A DNA stretch of 64,000 nucleotides from Woronichinia naegeliana WA131. Its GTDB lineage: Bacteria; Cyanobacteriota; Cyanobacteriia; Cyanobacteriales; Microcystaceae. Below are positions 16,673 to 26,612 of this stretch, piece by piece (positions within the stretch are counted from its first letter, which is position 1; each line of letters opens with the position of its first letter). The stretch spans positions 3,968,001 to 4,032,000 of the forward strand of contig CP073041.1 in the NCBI GenBank assembly GCA_025370055.1, given 5' to 3'. A program made the position numbers and the translations under genes. Under the pieces are notes generated by a model. That model did not search any database and was not told the origin of the DNA. It worked only from the letters and a program-made list of their open reading frames with translations.

Positions 16673-19600
16673 TTATTTGGCCAGTGAGTTTTCAATGATT
16701 GCTTTTTCTTCAGTGGTTAGGCCATAGAGTTGATAAACAATTTCATCAATTAGGCGATCGCAGTTTTTGAGTTGAGTTTTAAGGGGTATTAAGATATTTA
16801 AGCTGGCTTGGTATTCGGTTTTAATGCGGGTATGGTCTTGGCGAGAACTGGGATCAATTTTGATTAATTTTTTATTTTGGTTAAGAATGCTAATTAAACC
16901 GTCAAGATCGAGGGCGGGATCAAGGGTCATTTGTTTGCTGTAATCACCGAGATAGTTTTGAATCTTGCTTTTATTTTTAAGATTAGCAATGGGACAACCA
17001 ATTAAACTTTCTAACCATTCTAAAAAGCCTTTAATTTCGGTTTGTTTTTGTTGATTGAGAGCAATCATTTGTTCGGCAAGATAGGCTAAAAAGTCGTGGA
17101 TGATATCGGCTTCTTCGGGTTGTTGGTTTAAGTGTTGTTGGCATTGGGAAAGAATAGGCACAAGATCAAAATTAGTTTGATAGGTTTGATAAAGGTTAAT
17201 TAAGTTTTCTAGTCCTCGTTGACGGCGATCGCTCTTTGTTGTGAAGTTAATTTTACGAATTGGTAGAAGTTTTGCATCTTTAATCAATACTTTTTGAAAA
17301 CGTTGTAATGCAGCATCAAGAAAAGTTTTACGATGATAAAAGCTTATAAGTTGAGATGCTAAAATAGAAAGTATAAATTTTAAATTAATTCCTTCATGAG
17401 CAAGAAGATTGAATTGATTTTGAGTATTGTATAACTCCTCGTTTGTATATGAAACAAAAATTCTGAGAGAACTCCAATCAATAATTTGTTGAACTAAAAT
17501 TCTTTCATCTTTAAAAAATCTGGATTCTCTTGAAGCAGCTAACCAAGTACCATATTTAATCCATTTTTCACCATTCCATTGAACTTCATATCTTTTGACA
17601 TCCCCACTTACAAGCAGTTTTTTATAAGTCGAATCAATTTTTGTAGTTGCATGAAATATTTGTTTTTTGATTTCTTCATCAGTATGACCTCGATATTTAT
17701 CGTAAGGAGTTATCCCCAAACAAAATTCACAGTAATTTTGTAAATCGTTAGAACAGTCTTCAATTTTTCTTGTGAGTGAAAACTCACTTTGATTTACAAT
17801 AGTTATTGTAAAATCATTGCTGTTCAACCAGTTCCCTTGTTCAATATTTAAATAACTGGATGCAGAATCAGAAGAGATAGCATCTATTCTTTCAAAGGAA
17901 TCATAAATAAGAATATCGGTTGTAAGCACATTTGATTCATTGCTTGGTTGTGGATAAATAAGTATTAAACAGGTATCAACTTTTACCTCTCCCATTTTTT
18001 CACCAAATAACTCATTAGGTAATCTTACAATACTTTTAATCCATTTATTTTTAAGAATGCTTTGGCGAATTTTGGAATAAGAGACCTGAGTTAAAAAAGA
18101 TGAAGGAATAATAAAGCCACATTTTCCTAACTTAGAAGTAATTGGAGGAAAACAACTTTCAAGAAATGCTGCAAATATATTAATTCGTAATTGCATATTT
18201 GAATAACGCTCAAATAAGTAATCTACCATTCCTTTTTCTAGACCCTTTATATCTACATAAGGGGGATTACTAATAACTGCATCAAAACCAGGATTTTCAG
18301 CCCAATTTGCATTTTCTAAATCAACAAAAACCTCTGGAAACTCCAAATCCCAATGAAAAAAATGCTTTTCTTCATATAACCGATGAGAATCTTCTAAAAC
18401 CGTTAAATCAGCTTCCTTCATTGAGGCTAGATCAGGATTAATTAACGCCGTTCCTAAACGTTCTAATAAATTTTTCGCTTGTTTCACTCCAAAAAATTGC
18501 GACACATAAATATCTAATAATTGCTTAAACGGTTTCGCCGCCGCATCAAACTGTTTAAATAATCGCTCACTTTGTTCCACTTCCGCAAAAGTCGCATCAC
18601 TTAAAACACTCACGCCGCGCATAATTTCTGCCGCACGCAATAAACCTACAAACGGCCCCGTTAACAAATTAAACTGCACCGTATTGCCATTTTTTTCCTG
18701 AGACATTGCCAATTCTGCTTCCCTGGCTGTTGTCCCAATTAAGGAATTACCACAACGCAAATGGTGATCCAAAAAACTTAACGGCGCACCAATCGTAAAG
18801 GAATGTAACCATAAACTAACCTTTGCTAACTCCACCGCCATCGAGTTTAAATCCACCCCATAAATACAGCGTTTCATGACAACCCGTTGTAATAATTGTG
18901 TCGGTTCCAAACGACTCGGATCCAGTTGAATCCCTTGAGAGCGTAAATTGTCAATAATACTTTGACGCATCTGATCCAACATCTTTAAAATGGGATTATA
19001 GTCAGGGTAACGGTTTAAAATTTGGATTAACTCATCCGTTAAAAAATCCACCGCCTCCACCAAAAAATGACCACTGCCCATCGCCGGATCACAAACCTTA
19101 ATATCTAACAAAATAGTTTGCGCTTGACGTTCCAACACTGCTAATGTTTTAGAAAGACTATTTAAAGTTTCTAAACTTAACTTTTTATTGTTCCGTTGTT
19201 GCTGTAACTGCTCAATCTCCCCCATTAACACCTTAAATTGCTGCTCCCGTTCCGTCAAAATGGGCTTCAAGGTATGACTGACAATATACTTAACAATATA
19301 ATCGGGCGTATAATAAGATCCCGAAGCTTTGCGATCGCCCTTATCATTTTCTAAATGGACTTGACCCGTTTCTGCATCATCAATAATCAGACGATATTCT
19401 AATAAACCCTCATAAATAGAGCCTAATTGTCGCACTCCCAAAAAACTATAATCAATGGCTTGACCTTCAAATCGAGCTAACTTATCAATCACAGGAGCCA
19501 AAATTGTGTCTGATAACTGATAACTTAATAAAAAATGATTAGGTTGATTAGAAGAAAGAGAGCCTTCAAAATGAAATAAACCACCATTGTAACGAGGAAC

Positions 19601-20644
19601 CCCTAACGACGTATCACCTTGATCAATGGTTTTAAATAATTCAATTAATTTTTGATAAATAAAAGACTTAGAACTAAAAGCCCTTTTCTGATCTATTTTA
19701 ATCGCAATTTCCTGAGCTAGGGTAATTAAACTATAACTGCGATAATCCCGATCCATCGGTAATAAATTCCGCGCTTCTGCATAAAATAAAAACAACAACT
19801 TATACAAAAATGATAACGTTGCTTCATAAACCAGACTCGCTTTAACCGCTTGCCCTGGCTGTGTGATCTGAGCCACAAATCCTCCCGCCAACTGGGAAAA
19901 AATTTGCTCAAACACTAAACTTTTTAACTCATTACCAACCCTGGTGGCATAGGTCGCACTACCTTCTCTGACCCGCTCTAGAAAATTTTTGCCTTGACTA
20001 TCTGCTTCAAAAGCCTCCCGTCGAAAAAATAACCAAAAATATTTAAATCGCGCTAAATCGTCTGATTCTAATAGTTCTACTAAATCAATCGGATAAAATT
20101 CCGTTGCCGTTGAAGACGCTAACCGATAATATAACCGCCATTCCCGCCCGTTAGTTAAAATACCCCAATTAACCCCCGTACCAATTAAATAACTGGCAAT
20201 CTGAAAGGACGGATTTGTGTTTTTATAATAATCCCGTTGATCATTACTGGAAACCTTACTTAAAGGCCGCTCCCAATATTTAGCCTCCGCGATCGCTACC
20301 ACCTGACGATAAAAAACCGACTCATTATTTTGTTCAGAATAAGCGGCTGATTTCTGGACTGGATCAGCAAACAAAGCATAATCAGGCCGTTCAGCCCGTC
20401 CTTTTCCCTTAGTAATGATCTGGGGAATATAACTAAACCCTAAAATCTCTAGAGCTGGTTTAATAAACTCCTCCTCCGTTTGAGCTTCATTCAAGCTAGA
20501 TAAAAGATCTTTTTGGGCTAAATATAAACTTTTTAGCCTCTCAAAAATGGGGCTAGGGTCTAACTGCCATTCAGGAGATTCAGGCAAATAAAACTCCAAA
20601 TAATGACTGGAAAATAAAGGCTTATTGAGATTTTGAATTGTCAT
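16673..20644 (-). CDS. Type IIG restriction-modification enzyme (Eco57I-like)
   Basis: A 1323-residue one-protein restriction-modification enzyme. An N-terminal PD-(D/E)XK nuclease shows RPDYALF and VVAIAEAKYW (around residues 80-120). The adenine-methylase core follows, with motif I DPAMGSGHFLVEA near 518 and motif IV NPPYVDIKG near 794. A C-terminal target-recognition region has a TaqI-type flavour and ends …YQLYGLTTEEK... . Such enzymes methylate adenine in their site and cut unmodified DNA nearby. There is no separate methylase or specificity gene. The frame is intact. It heads a defence island: two small cassettes follow, each capped by a copy of this gene's 3' end. Confidence 0.9.
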   Translation of the reverse strand: MTIQNLNKPLFSSHYLEFYLPESPEWQLDPSPIFERLKSLYLAQKDLLSSLNEAQTEEEFIKPALEILGFSYIPQIITKGKGRAERPDYALFADPVQKSAAYSEQNNESVFYRQVVAIAEAKYWERPLSKVSSNDQRDYYKNTNPSFQIASYLIGTGVNWGILTNGREWRLYYRLASSTATEFYPIDLVELLESDDLARFKYFWLFFRREAFEADSQGKNFLERVREGSATYATRVGNELKSLVFEQIFSQLAGGFVAQITQPGQAVKASLVYEATLSFLYKLLFLFYAEARNLLPMDRDYRSYSLITLAQEIAIKIDQKRAFSSKSFIYQKLIELFKTIDQGDTSLGVPRYNGGLFHFEGSLSSNQPNHFLLSYQLSDTILAPVIDKLARFEGQAIDYSFLGVRQLGSIYEGLLEYRLIIDDAETGQVHLENDKGDRKASGSYYTPDYIVKYIVSHTLKPILTEREQQFKVLMGEIEQLQQQRNNKKLSLETLNSLSKTLAVLERQAQTILLDIKVCDPAMGSGHFLVEAVDFLTDELIQILNRYPDYNPILKMLDQMRQSIIDNLRSQGIQLDPSRLEPTQLLQRVVMKRCIYGVDLNSMAVELAKVSLWLHSFTIGAPLSFLDHHLRCGNSLIGTTAREAELAMSQEKNGNTVQFNLLTGPFVGLLRAAEIMRGVSVLSDATFAEVEQSERLFKQFDAAAKPFKQLLDIYVSQFFGVKQAKNLLERLGTALINPDLASMKEADLTVLEDSHRLYEEKHFFHWDLEFPEVFVDLENANWAENPGFDAVISNPPYVDIKGLEKGMVDYLFERYSNMQLRINIFAAFLESCFPPITSKLGKCGFIIPSSFLTQVSYSKIRQSILKNKWIKSIVRLPNELFGEKMGEVKVDTCLILIYPQPSNESNVLTTDILIYDSFERIDAISSDSASSYLNIEQGNWLNSNDFTITIVNQSEFSLTRKIEDCSNDLQNYCEFCLGITPYDKYRGHTDEEIKKQIFHATTKIDSTYKKLLVSGDVKRYEVQWNGEKWIKYGTWLAASRESRFFKDERILVQQIIDWSSLRIFVSYTNEELYNTQNQFNLLAHEGINLKFILSILASQLISFYHRKTFLDAALQRFQKVLIKDAKLLPIRKINFTTKSDRRQRGLENLINLYQTYQTNFDLVPILSQCQQHLNQQPEEADIIHDFLAYLAEQMIALNQQKQTEIKGFLEWLESLIGCPIANLKNKSKIQNYLGDYSKQMTLDPALDLDGLISILNQNKKLIKIDPSSRQDHTRIKTEYQASLNILIPLKTQLKNCDRLIDEIVYQLYGLTTEEKAIIENSLAK
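16686..16768 (-). repeat. Restriction-gene 3'-end repeat R1 (in the gene)
   Basis: The functional 3' end of the type IIG gene. Copies R2 (15543-15625) and R3 (14853-14940) lie downstream in the same orientation, separated by small gene cassettes. Confidence 0.9.
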
Positions 20645-20878
20645 AAGAATCTTTTTCCCTGCTCAGAACCCCGAATCAAGCGTCGCCCTGGTACTAAACG
20701 ATCAATATTCTAGCGCAAGTTGGTTGACAGGCAGATTGATACATCGAGATCTCTATCGGGAAAGCAATGAAAGTGTTACTATCAGACAGAATCCTTGTCA
20801 GTTGGCTTTACACTCTGTTCAAGAGTTGAATCATGGCCATTATTTATTTTTGTCAATGTTTAAGGAGTTCTAATTTCA

Positions 20879-21064
20879 ATGATTCTACCTGGCTCAACCG
20901 TGCGAGTTGTCAATCCTGATGACACTTATTATCGTTTTGAGGGCTTAGTGCAGCGCGTTAGTGATGGCAATGCTGCTGTATTATTTGAAAATGGCAACTG
21001 GGACAAACTAGTCACCTTTCGTCTCCATGAATTAGAAGCTGTTGTGCCTGTGGGCAAAAAATAA
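20879..21064 (+). CDS. ndhS: NDH-1 complex subunit NdhS
   Basis: The 61-residue SH3-like protein begins [41 protein letters not shown]. This strongly resembles Synechocystis Ssl0352 (NdhS, formerly DUF3252). NdhS sits at the ferredoxin-docking site of the photosynthetic NDH-1 complex on thylakoids and supports cyclic electron flow. It is monocistronic and convergent with the Fur-family gene 12 bp downstream. Identification is by sequence recognition. Confidence 0.88.
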   Translation: MILPGSTVRVVNPDDTYYRFEGLVQRVSDGNAAVLFENGNWDKLVTFRLHELEAVVPVGKK

Positions 21065-21075
21065 GTGTTTCTGTG

Positions 21076-21486
21076 CTATCTCGCTGACTCTATAGTTTGG
21101 GCAGTCTGAAGTTGACAGCGATGGCAAATTCCAAAAAATTCTAGAGTGTGATAGTAAACCTTGAATTGATGAGAACGTTCTAAGCTATTTTCAAGCTCTC
21201 TCACGGGACATTCGGAAATGGCAATAGAGGCTCCACAATTCACGCAGGTCAGATGATGTTGATCCTGTTGAGTCAAACTGTAAAGAGACTCTCCCGTCGT
21301 CAGAGTGCGGCATTGAATCGCCCCTTGCAGTTTTAAACCTTCTAAGGCACGATAGACAGTGGCAAGCCCAATGCTCTCCTGGCGTTGTCGCAATTCTAGA
21401 TAGAGTTCCTGAGCCGAAACAGCGCGATGGAGGGTCTTTAGTAGGCAAAAAATACGCTCTTGAGAACGGGTTCGTTGGGCTTTCAT
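21076..21486 (-). CDS. zur: Fur-family metalloregulator, probably Zur
   Basis: The 136-residue protein has a winged-helix domain (RTRSQERIFCLLKTL...GLATVYRALEGLKLQGAI) and a C-terminal dimer domain. That domain shows the structural zinc cysteines (CVNC near residue 88, CHRC near 126) and a HHLTC sensory segment. FKVYYHTLEFFGIC is characteristic of the cyanobacterial Zur group (Synechocystis Sll1937), rather than Fur or PerR. Zur represses zinc uptake genes when zinc is ample. No zinc-uptake operon is adjacent in this window. It is divergent from purS. The Zur assignment is less certain than the family. Confidence 0.7.
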   Translation of the reverse strand: MKAQRTRSQERIFCLLKTLHRAVSAQELYLELRQRQESIGLATVYRALEGLKLQGAIQCRTLTTGESLYSLTQQDQHHLTCVNCGASIAISECPVRELENSLERSHQFKVYYHTLEFFGICHRCQLQTAQTIESAR

Positions 21487-21520
21487 TATCGAGAACTGTT
21501 TTGAATTAATTACTATCCTA

Positions 21521-21799
21521 ATGTCTCAACAATACCAGTGTCGCATCTATGTCACCCTGCGCCCGTCCGTCTTAGATCCCGCCGGAACCGCTATTCAGTC
21601 GGGTTTACAACAATTGGGGTATCACGAGGTAGAGCAAGTCAGAATTGGGAAGTATATTGAGTTAAAGCTTCGGGCTGCCAATGAGGAGATAGCACGACAA
21701 AATTTAGATCAAATTTGTGATCAGTTATTAGCCAATACCGTGATTGAAAACTATCGTTTTGAGTTAACGCCGGTGGAGCAGGGAGTCGTATTAAGCTGA
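21521..21799 (+). CDS. purS: Phosphoribosylformylglycinamidine synthase subunit PurS
   Basis: The 92-residue small subunit begins with [31 protein letters not shown]. This is the PurS signature: K/R-P-x-V-L-D-P-x-G and the following helix. It bridges PurL and PurQ, passing ammonia in the fourth step of purine synthesis. Its stop overlaps the purQ start by one base at 21799, so the two are translationally coupled. Confidence 0.96.
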   Translation: MSQQYQCRIYVTLRPSVLDPAGTAIQSGLQQLGYHEVEQVRIGKYIELKLRAANEEIARQNLDQICDQLLANTVIENYRFELTPVEQGVVLS

Positions 21800-22479
21800 T
21801 GAAATTTGGCATAGTTGTTTTTCCTGGCTCTAATTGTGATCGCGATGTGGAAATGGTAACGCGGGGGATTTTTAATCAACCAACCCGTTTTGTTTGGCAT
21901 CAGGACTCGGACCTTCAAGATCTGGATGTGGTGGTTCTCCCTGGTGGTTTTAGTTATGGAGACTATCTGCGTTGTGGGGCGATCGCTCGTTTTTCGACCG
22001 TAATGCGCTCAGTGGTAGAACATGCCAATCAAGGTAAATATTTATTGGGTATTTGTAATGGTTTTCAGATCCTAACGGAAGTGGGATTGCTGCCAGGAGC
22101 TTTAATTCGTAATCGAGATTTACATTTTATTTGCGATCGCGTCCCCATTAAAGTAGAACAAAATCATTCTCCCTGGACAAAGGCCTATCAAGCCCAACAG
22201 GTGATCACCCTGCCGATCGCTCACGGTGAAGGTCGCTATTTTGCCGAGGAAGATACCCTCAAATCCTTAGAAGATCAGCGACAAATTTTATTTCGTTACT
22301 GCACCACCGGGGAAGATAGCACCGCAATGGCTAATCTCAACGGTTCTCTTCACGATATTGCCGGTATTATCAATCCAGCCGGTAACGTCTTAGGTATGAT
22401 GCCCCACCCCGAACGGGCTGCTGATCCAATGCTCAAGGCGATCGATGGGCAAGGGGTATTTGCTAGTTTACTCGCCTAG
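21799..22479 (+). CDS. purQ: Phosphoribosylformylglycinamidine synthase subunit PurQ
   Basis: The 226-residue class I glutamine amidotransferase supplies ammonia to PurL. The nucleophile elbow is GICNGFQIL (Cys near residue 88). The catalytic His-Glu pair is in [11 protein letters not shown] near the C-terminus. The N-terminus [15 protein letters not shown] is typical. It is co-transcribed with purS, and purL is not in the window. Length fits the family. Confidence 0.96.
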   Translation: MKFGIVVFPGSNCDRDVEMVTRGIFNQPTRFVWHQDSDLQDLDVVVLPGGFSYGDYLRCGAIARFSTVMRSVVEHANQGKYLLGICNGFQILTEVGLLPGALIRNRDLHFICDRVPIKVEQNHSPWTKAYQAQQVITLPIAHGEGRYFAEEDTLKSLEDQRQILFRYCTTGEDSTAMANLNGSLHDIAGIINPAGNVLGMMPHPERAADPMLKAIDGQGVFASLLA

Positions 22480-22837
22480 TTTCAAAGACAAAATTTGTCC
22501 ATTTTCCGACTTTTCCCTCCTCAACTGGACTTTTTTGGTATTCATGCCTACTTCAATCGCCACAAAAGCCCTGTAAAAGTTGATATTTGCTGACAGTTTA
22601 CTGCTTAACCACATCCCACTTTTCTGAGTCTTTGCTAAGGTAGTGTTCAGAGGACTACAAAATTCACTTTAGCCAGCGTATGCGTACCATTTAATGATCG
22701 CTGTTTTCTGAAATCTTTTTCTTTATTTCTAGCTATTCGGGTTCCCCTGAGCCAGAAAATTCATTACAATAACAAAAGATTTTTTGTAACGGCGATCGCG
22801 CTCTCTAGAGCAAAAGGGCAAGTATTTAGTCATCCGG

Positions 22838-22851
22838 GTTGATTGATCAAC
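22838..22851. promoter_or_regulatory. Palindrome GTTGAT-TG-ATCAAC upstream of sigA
   Basis: A perfect 6-2-6 inverted repeat about 490 bp upstream of the sigA start could be an operator. The factor is unknown. Confidence 0.25.
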
Positions 22852-23267
22852 GCTCAGTCACCATGGTCTAGGTACTATATTCTCTTTGATTTGACTCGTC
22901 AAATATCTAGCATCACTAACATTAGGCAAACTCCCTCTACTGTCAGTCATTTCAGAAGATTAGGGGGTCAACAGAATGCTTGTTCTTGTTTTCCGAGGGA
23001 TTGTTGTCTAGAACCTTAGGAAACTACAGCACATAAACTTTTTGTTAGTTGCATAATTGTCAGATGCTATTGCAATTTAAACAAGAGTAGTCCCCATTTT
23101 TTTGTCATCAGGGCTACAATCAATAAGGTCTTTTTGACTTGACCCCGATACCACTGGTAATTGTCGTCTCTACTTGGTCTTTCGGACAGTGAAGATTCAT
23201 TATCTTCTTTATTGCCAGAAAATCTAGGAGAGGAACTGTGGTCAGGGCATTGGATCTTTACAGTCAA

Positions 23268-23281
23268 TTGACGTAAGTCAA
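23268..23281. promoter_or_regulatory. Palindrome TTGAC-GTAA-GTCAA ahead of sigA
   Basis: A perfect 5-4-5 inverted repeat ends about 58 bases before the sigA ATG, between it and the ribosome binding site (aggagtaagagg). It may be an operator or a leader hairpin. Confidence 0.3.
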
Positions 23282-23339
23282 CATTAAACTTCCCCCTATA
23301 TTGTTCTGTTTTGCACGAAAGGAGTAAGAGGAAAACGGC

Positions 23340-24614
23340 ATGACCCAGGCTAATGAGCTACTAACAATGACAATGACAACCGAGATTGTAATGGAACTAG
23401 ACCTCGACATTATCGAGATTGACATTGACTTCGATGAAGATAATTTAGATAACCTAAACGACTCAGTTCTCATTGAACCTGATGGCAAAAAACCAAGGAA
23501 AGTCACTGCTTCTCGCCGTCGTGATCCGAGCAAGAAAAAGCCCTATACCGAAGACTCCATTCGGATTTATTTACAGGAAATTGGCCGCATACGACTATTG
23601 CGAGCCGAAGAAGAAATTGAACTCGCACGCCAAATTGCTGACCTCCTCCATTTAGAATTGATTCGGGAAGATCTGTGTAAGCAGTTGAAACGAGAGCCTC
23701 ATGATCGGGAGTGGGGCAAGCAGGTCTGGAAAATTGAACACACCAAACAATTACTGGTTGAAAAGAATAAACGAGAACCGAAGAAGTCTGATATTGCCAC
23801 TTATTTAGCTGAGAATCAGGTTGACCTAGAAGAAAGTTGGAACTTTCAAGCTGATAAAAATTTTTCTACTTTTCGCCGCCGTCTTTATTTAGACCGCAAA
23901 GCCAAGGATAAAATGGTGCAGTCGAACCTCCGTTTAGTGGTATCGATCGCCAAAAAGTATATGAATCGAGGTTTATCGTTTCAGGACTTGATTCAAGAAG
24001 GTTCTTTAGGTTTGATCCGGGCCGCGGAAAAGTTTGATCACGAAAAGGGTTATAAGTTCTCTACCTATGCTACCTGGTGGATTCGTCAGGCCATTACGAG
24101 AGCGATCGCCGATCAATCCCGCACCATTCGTCTCCCCGTCCACCTCTACGAAACCATTTCCCGTATTAAGAAAACCACCAAAATTCTTTCCCAAAAGATG
24201 CACCGCAAACCCACCGAGGAAGAAATTGCGGAAGAAATGGAAATGACCATTGAAAAATTACGGTTCATTGCCAAGTCTGCCCAGCTACCAATTTCCCTAG
24301 AAACACCTATCGGCAAAGAAGAAGATTCCCGTCTAGGAGACTTTATTGAAGCAGATGGTGAAACGCCAGAGGATGAGGTTGCTAAAAACCTGTTACGGGA
24401 AGATCTCGAAAATGTGCTGGATACCCTCAGTCCCCGTGAACGAGATGTGTTACGGTTACGCTACGGTTTAGATGATGGTCGGATGAAGACCCTAGAAGAA
24501 ATTGGTCAGATTTTTAACGTTACCCGTGAACGCATTCGTCAAATAGAAGCTAAGGCTTTGCGGAAATTACGACATCCCAATCGCAATAGTATTTTGAAAG
24601 AATACATTCGCTAG
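23340..24614 (+). CDS. sigA: Principal RNA polymerase sigma factor SigA (RpoD type)
   Basis: The 424-residue sigma-70 factor has a short acidic region 1.1 (residues 15-45). Region 1.2 is [16 protein letters not shown], and regions 2.1-2.4 include [30 protein letters not shown] and [22 protein letters not shown]. Region 4.2 is [28 protein letters not shown]. Length and acidic N-terminus match cyanobacterial SigA rather than the shorter group 2 factors. A strong AGGAG-type ribosome binding site precedes the ATG. It is preceded by an 860-bp gene-free region, likely a complex promoter. It would direct housekeeping transcription. Confidence 0.92.
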   Translation: MTQANELLTMTMTTEIVMELDLDIIEIDIDFDEDNLDNLNDSVLIEPDGKKPRKVTASRRRDPSKKKPYTEDSIRIYLQEIGRIRLLRAEEEIELARQIADLLHLELIREDLCKQLKREPHDREWGKQVWKIEHTKQLLVEKNKREPKKSDIATYLAENQVDLEESWNFQADKNFSTFRRRLYLDRKAKDKMVQSNLRLVVSIAKKYMNRGLSFQDLIQEGSLGLIRAAEKFDHEKGYKFSTYATWWIRQAITRAIADQSRTIRLPVHLYETISRIKKTTKILSQKMHRKPTEEEIAEEMEMTIEKLRFIAKSAQLPISLETPIGKEEDSRLGDFIEADGETPEDEVAKNLLREDLENVLDTLSPRERDVLRLRYGLDDGRMKTLEEIGQIFNVTRERIRQIEAKALRKLRHPNRNSILKEYIR

Positions 24615-24632
24615 AATCTGATACTGAATAAT

Positions 24633-24680
24633 GTCCCTGATCTCGTTCTTCTGCGACTGGAATCAGGGCTTTAATTTTTC
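24633..24680 (+). terminator. Possible sigA terminator
   Basis: CCCTGAT (24635-24641) pairs with ATCAGGG (24662-24668), followed by CTTTAATTTTT. The loop is about 20 bases, longer than usual. Confidence 0.45.
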
Positions 24681-24744
24681 GTTGATTTTAAGCATTGCAG
24701 TTTAAGCATTAAAAGGAAACGGCGGGATTTACCCTCAACCGCCA

Positions 24745-24796
24745 CTTGCCGTTTTAGAGTGCCGTTTTAAAGTGCCGTTTTGAAGTGCCGTTTTGA
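24745..24796 (+). repeat. Four tandem 13-bp repeats before the epimerase gene
   Basis: Units cttgccgttttag, agtgccgttttaa, agtgccgttttga and agtgccgttttga end four bases before the ATG at 24801. They fill the position where the ribosome binding site should be. Confidence 0.85.
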
Positions 24797-24800
24797 AGTA

Positions 24801-25988
24801 ATGACCTACGATTTTCAATCCCTAGCCCATCAATACAAAACCACCCTTAAGGACAATATTATTCCTTTCTGGAGCAATCATTCCCTGGATCATGAGCAAG
24901 GTGGCTATTTTACCTGTTTGGATCGCAATGGCAAAGTTTACGACACGGATAAATTTATTTGGTTACAAAACCGTCAAGTTTGGCTTTTTTCCCTGTTATA
25001 TGAACAACTAGAACCTCGCCCTGAATGGTTGGCGATCGCCCGACATGGAGCCGATTTTTTAGCCAAGCATGGTAGAGACAAAGAGGGAAATTGGTATTTT
25101 GCCCTAACGCGATCGGGTCAGCCCTTAGTCCAGCCCTACAACATTTTTTCCGATTGCTTTGCCGCCATGGCTTTTAGTAAATTCGCCCTTGTTTCCGGCG
25201 AAGATTGGGCCAAGGAAATCGCGCTTCAAGCCTACCAAAATGTTTTACGGCGCAAGGATAATCCCAAAGGCCAATATAGTAAAACCTACCCTGGCACTCG
25301 TCCCCTCAAATCCTTAGCTGTCCCCATGATTTTGGCTAACCTGACCCTAGAAATGGCTTGGTTATTATCGCCAGCAACTCTGGATCAGGTTTTAGAGACA
25401 ACCGTTAAAGAGGTCATGACCGACTTTTTTAATCCTGAACAAGGTTTAATGTACGAAAATGTCGCACCCGATGGTTCTCTAGTGGATTGTTTTGAAGGTC
25501 GTTTACTCAATCCAGGCCATGGGATTGAAGCCATGTGGTTTGTGATGGATATTGCCCAACGTCGTCAGGATCAAGCTTTAATTGAGAAGGCAGTGAAGAT
25601 TGTCTTGAATATTCTAGATTTTGCCTGGGATCGAGAATACGACGGCCTCTTTTACTTTTTGGATGCCCAGGGTTATCCCCCCCAACAATTGGAATGGGAT
25701 CAAAAACTGTGGTGGGTACATTTAGAATCTCTGGTGGCCCTAGCCATGGGCTATCGACTTACCCAAAATCCCACCTGCTGGCATTGGTATGAGCGTTTGC
25801 ACGACTATACCTGGTCAAAATTTGCTGATCCCCAAGGTGGAGAATGGTTTGGTTATTTGAATCGTCGGGGTGAGGTTTTGTTAACATTAAAGGGTGGCAA
25901 ATGGAAAGGCTGTTTTCATGTTCCCAGGGCGTTATGGCTTTGTTGGCGTAATTTTGAACAGTTAGCCCAATCTCAAATTGCTCAGTAG
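24801..25988 (+). CDS. N-acylglucosamine 2-epimerase family protein
   Basis: The 395-residue AGE-family (α/α)6-barrel protein resembles Synechocystis Slr1975 (391 residues), which interconverts N-acetylglucosamine and N-acetylmannosamine with ATP activation. Visible family blocks are [15 protein letters not shown]-like residues near 45, [12 protein letters not shown] near 115, [15 protein letters not shown] (catalytic His) near 235 and [17 protein letters not shown] near 300. I chose the ATG over an in-frame TTG seven codons upstream, because that extension is encoded by the 13-bp tandem repeats. Related barrels act on other sugars, so substrate specificity is open. No sialic-acid genes are nearby. 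Confidence 0.85.
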   Translation: MTYDFQSLAHQYKTTLKDNIIPFWSNHSLDHEQGGYFTCLDRNGKVYDTDKFIWLQNRQVWLFSLLYEQLEPRPEWLAIARHGADFLAKHGRDKEGNWYFALTRSGQPLVQPYNIFSDCFAAMAFSKFALVSGEDWAKEIALQAYQNVLRRKDNPKGQYSKTYPGTRPLKSLAVPMILANLTLEMAWLLSPATLDQVLETTVKEVMTDFFNPEQGLMYENVAPDGSLVDCFEGRLLNPGHGIEAMWFVMDIAQRRQDQALIEKAVKIVLNILDFAWDREYDGLFYFLDAQGYPPQQLEWDQKLWWVHLESLVALAMGYRLTQNPTCWHWYERLHDYTWSKFADPQGGEWFGYLNRRGEVLLTLKGGKWKGCFHVPRALWLCWRNFEQLAQSQIAQ

Positions 25989-26094
25989 CAAGGTTTTTTC
26001 AGAAAAAAGCGCATTTTTTGAAGTTTAGTAATGGCAAAGTCATTCTTGTGCTACGAAATAAGCTATAATTATCGACTGTCCAATCTCAAACTAT

Positions 26095-26484
26095 GTGCTA
26101 GTTAAGGGGGATATTATTGCTGAACCACTAAACCTGACTGTGAGTTTACGGGGAACTCGTACAGTTAAGGAGACTTACCAAACTTTTCACCTGACGGGCC
26201 AACTCGATGCTTTTTCTGAGCCAACGTTTCGCAAACTCGTCAGTGGTCATATAGGGGAAGGCCCGGCCCATGTCGTACTTGATCTCTCCAAAATTGATTT
26301 TTTAGATAGTTCTGGTTTAGGAGCCTTGGTGCAATTAGCCAAGCAAGCCAAGAACCAGGGGGGAAGCTTACAAATTGTCACCAACTCCCGCGTTACCCAA
26401 ACGGTAAAATTGGTGAGATTAGAAAAATTTCTTCCCTTACACAATAATGTAGAGGAAGCGATCGCCGCTCTGGCCGCCAGTTAA
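26095..26484 (+). CDS. STAS-domain anti-sigma factor antagonist
   Basis: The 129-residue SpoIIAA-like protein has a conserved phosphorylatable Ser in LDLSKIDFLDSSGLGALVQLAKQA (residues 64-85). It is preceded by FHLTGQLDAFSEPTF. Such proteins bind anti-sigma/serine-kinase partners in partner-switching regulation. The start is a GTG, because the nearby ATG two bases upstream is in another frame and stops at once. A ~20-residue N-terminal extension is unusual but common in cyanobacterial homologues. The cognate kinase is not adjacent. Confidence 0.88.
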   Translation: MLVKGDIIAEPLNLTVSLRGTRTVKETYQTFHLTGQLDAFSEPTFRKLVSGHIGEGPAHVVLDLSKIDFLDSSGLGALVQLAKQAKNQGGSLQIVTNSRVTQTVKLVRLEKFLPLHNNVEEAIAALAAS

Positions 26485-26612
26485 ACGATATCAATCCTAG
26501 GGTCGCTGATAACTAGGGCAGATTGAGCAATTCCCAAGATCCTCTTCGAGCCGCTTATTTCTCAGATTTTTAGTTAGTATCTTGCCCTCAATTAAATCTT
26601 GCTTCATCGACG

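Larger units (their letters stand above)
22480..23339. other. Long intergenic region upstream of sigA
   Basis: There is no credible open reading frame across 860 bases. It probably holds the sigA promoters and a long leader. Two perfect short palindromes (22838-22851 and 23268-23281) stand out. No tRNA or known small-RNA motif (for example the Yfr1 core) was recognised. Confidence 0.6.
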
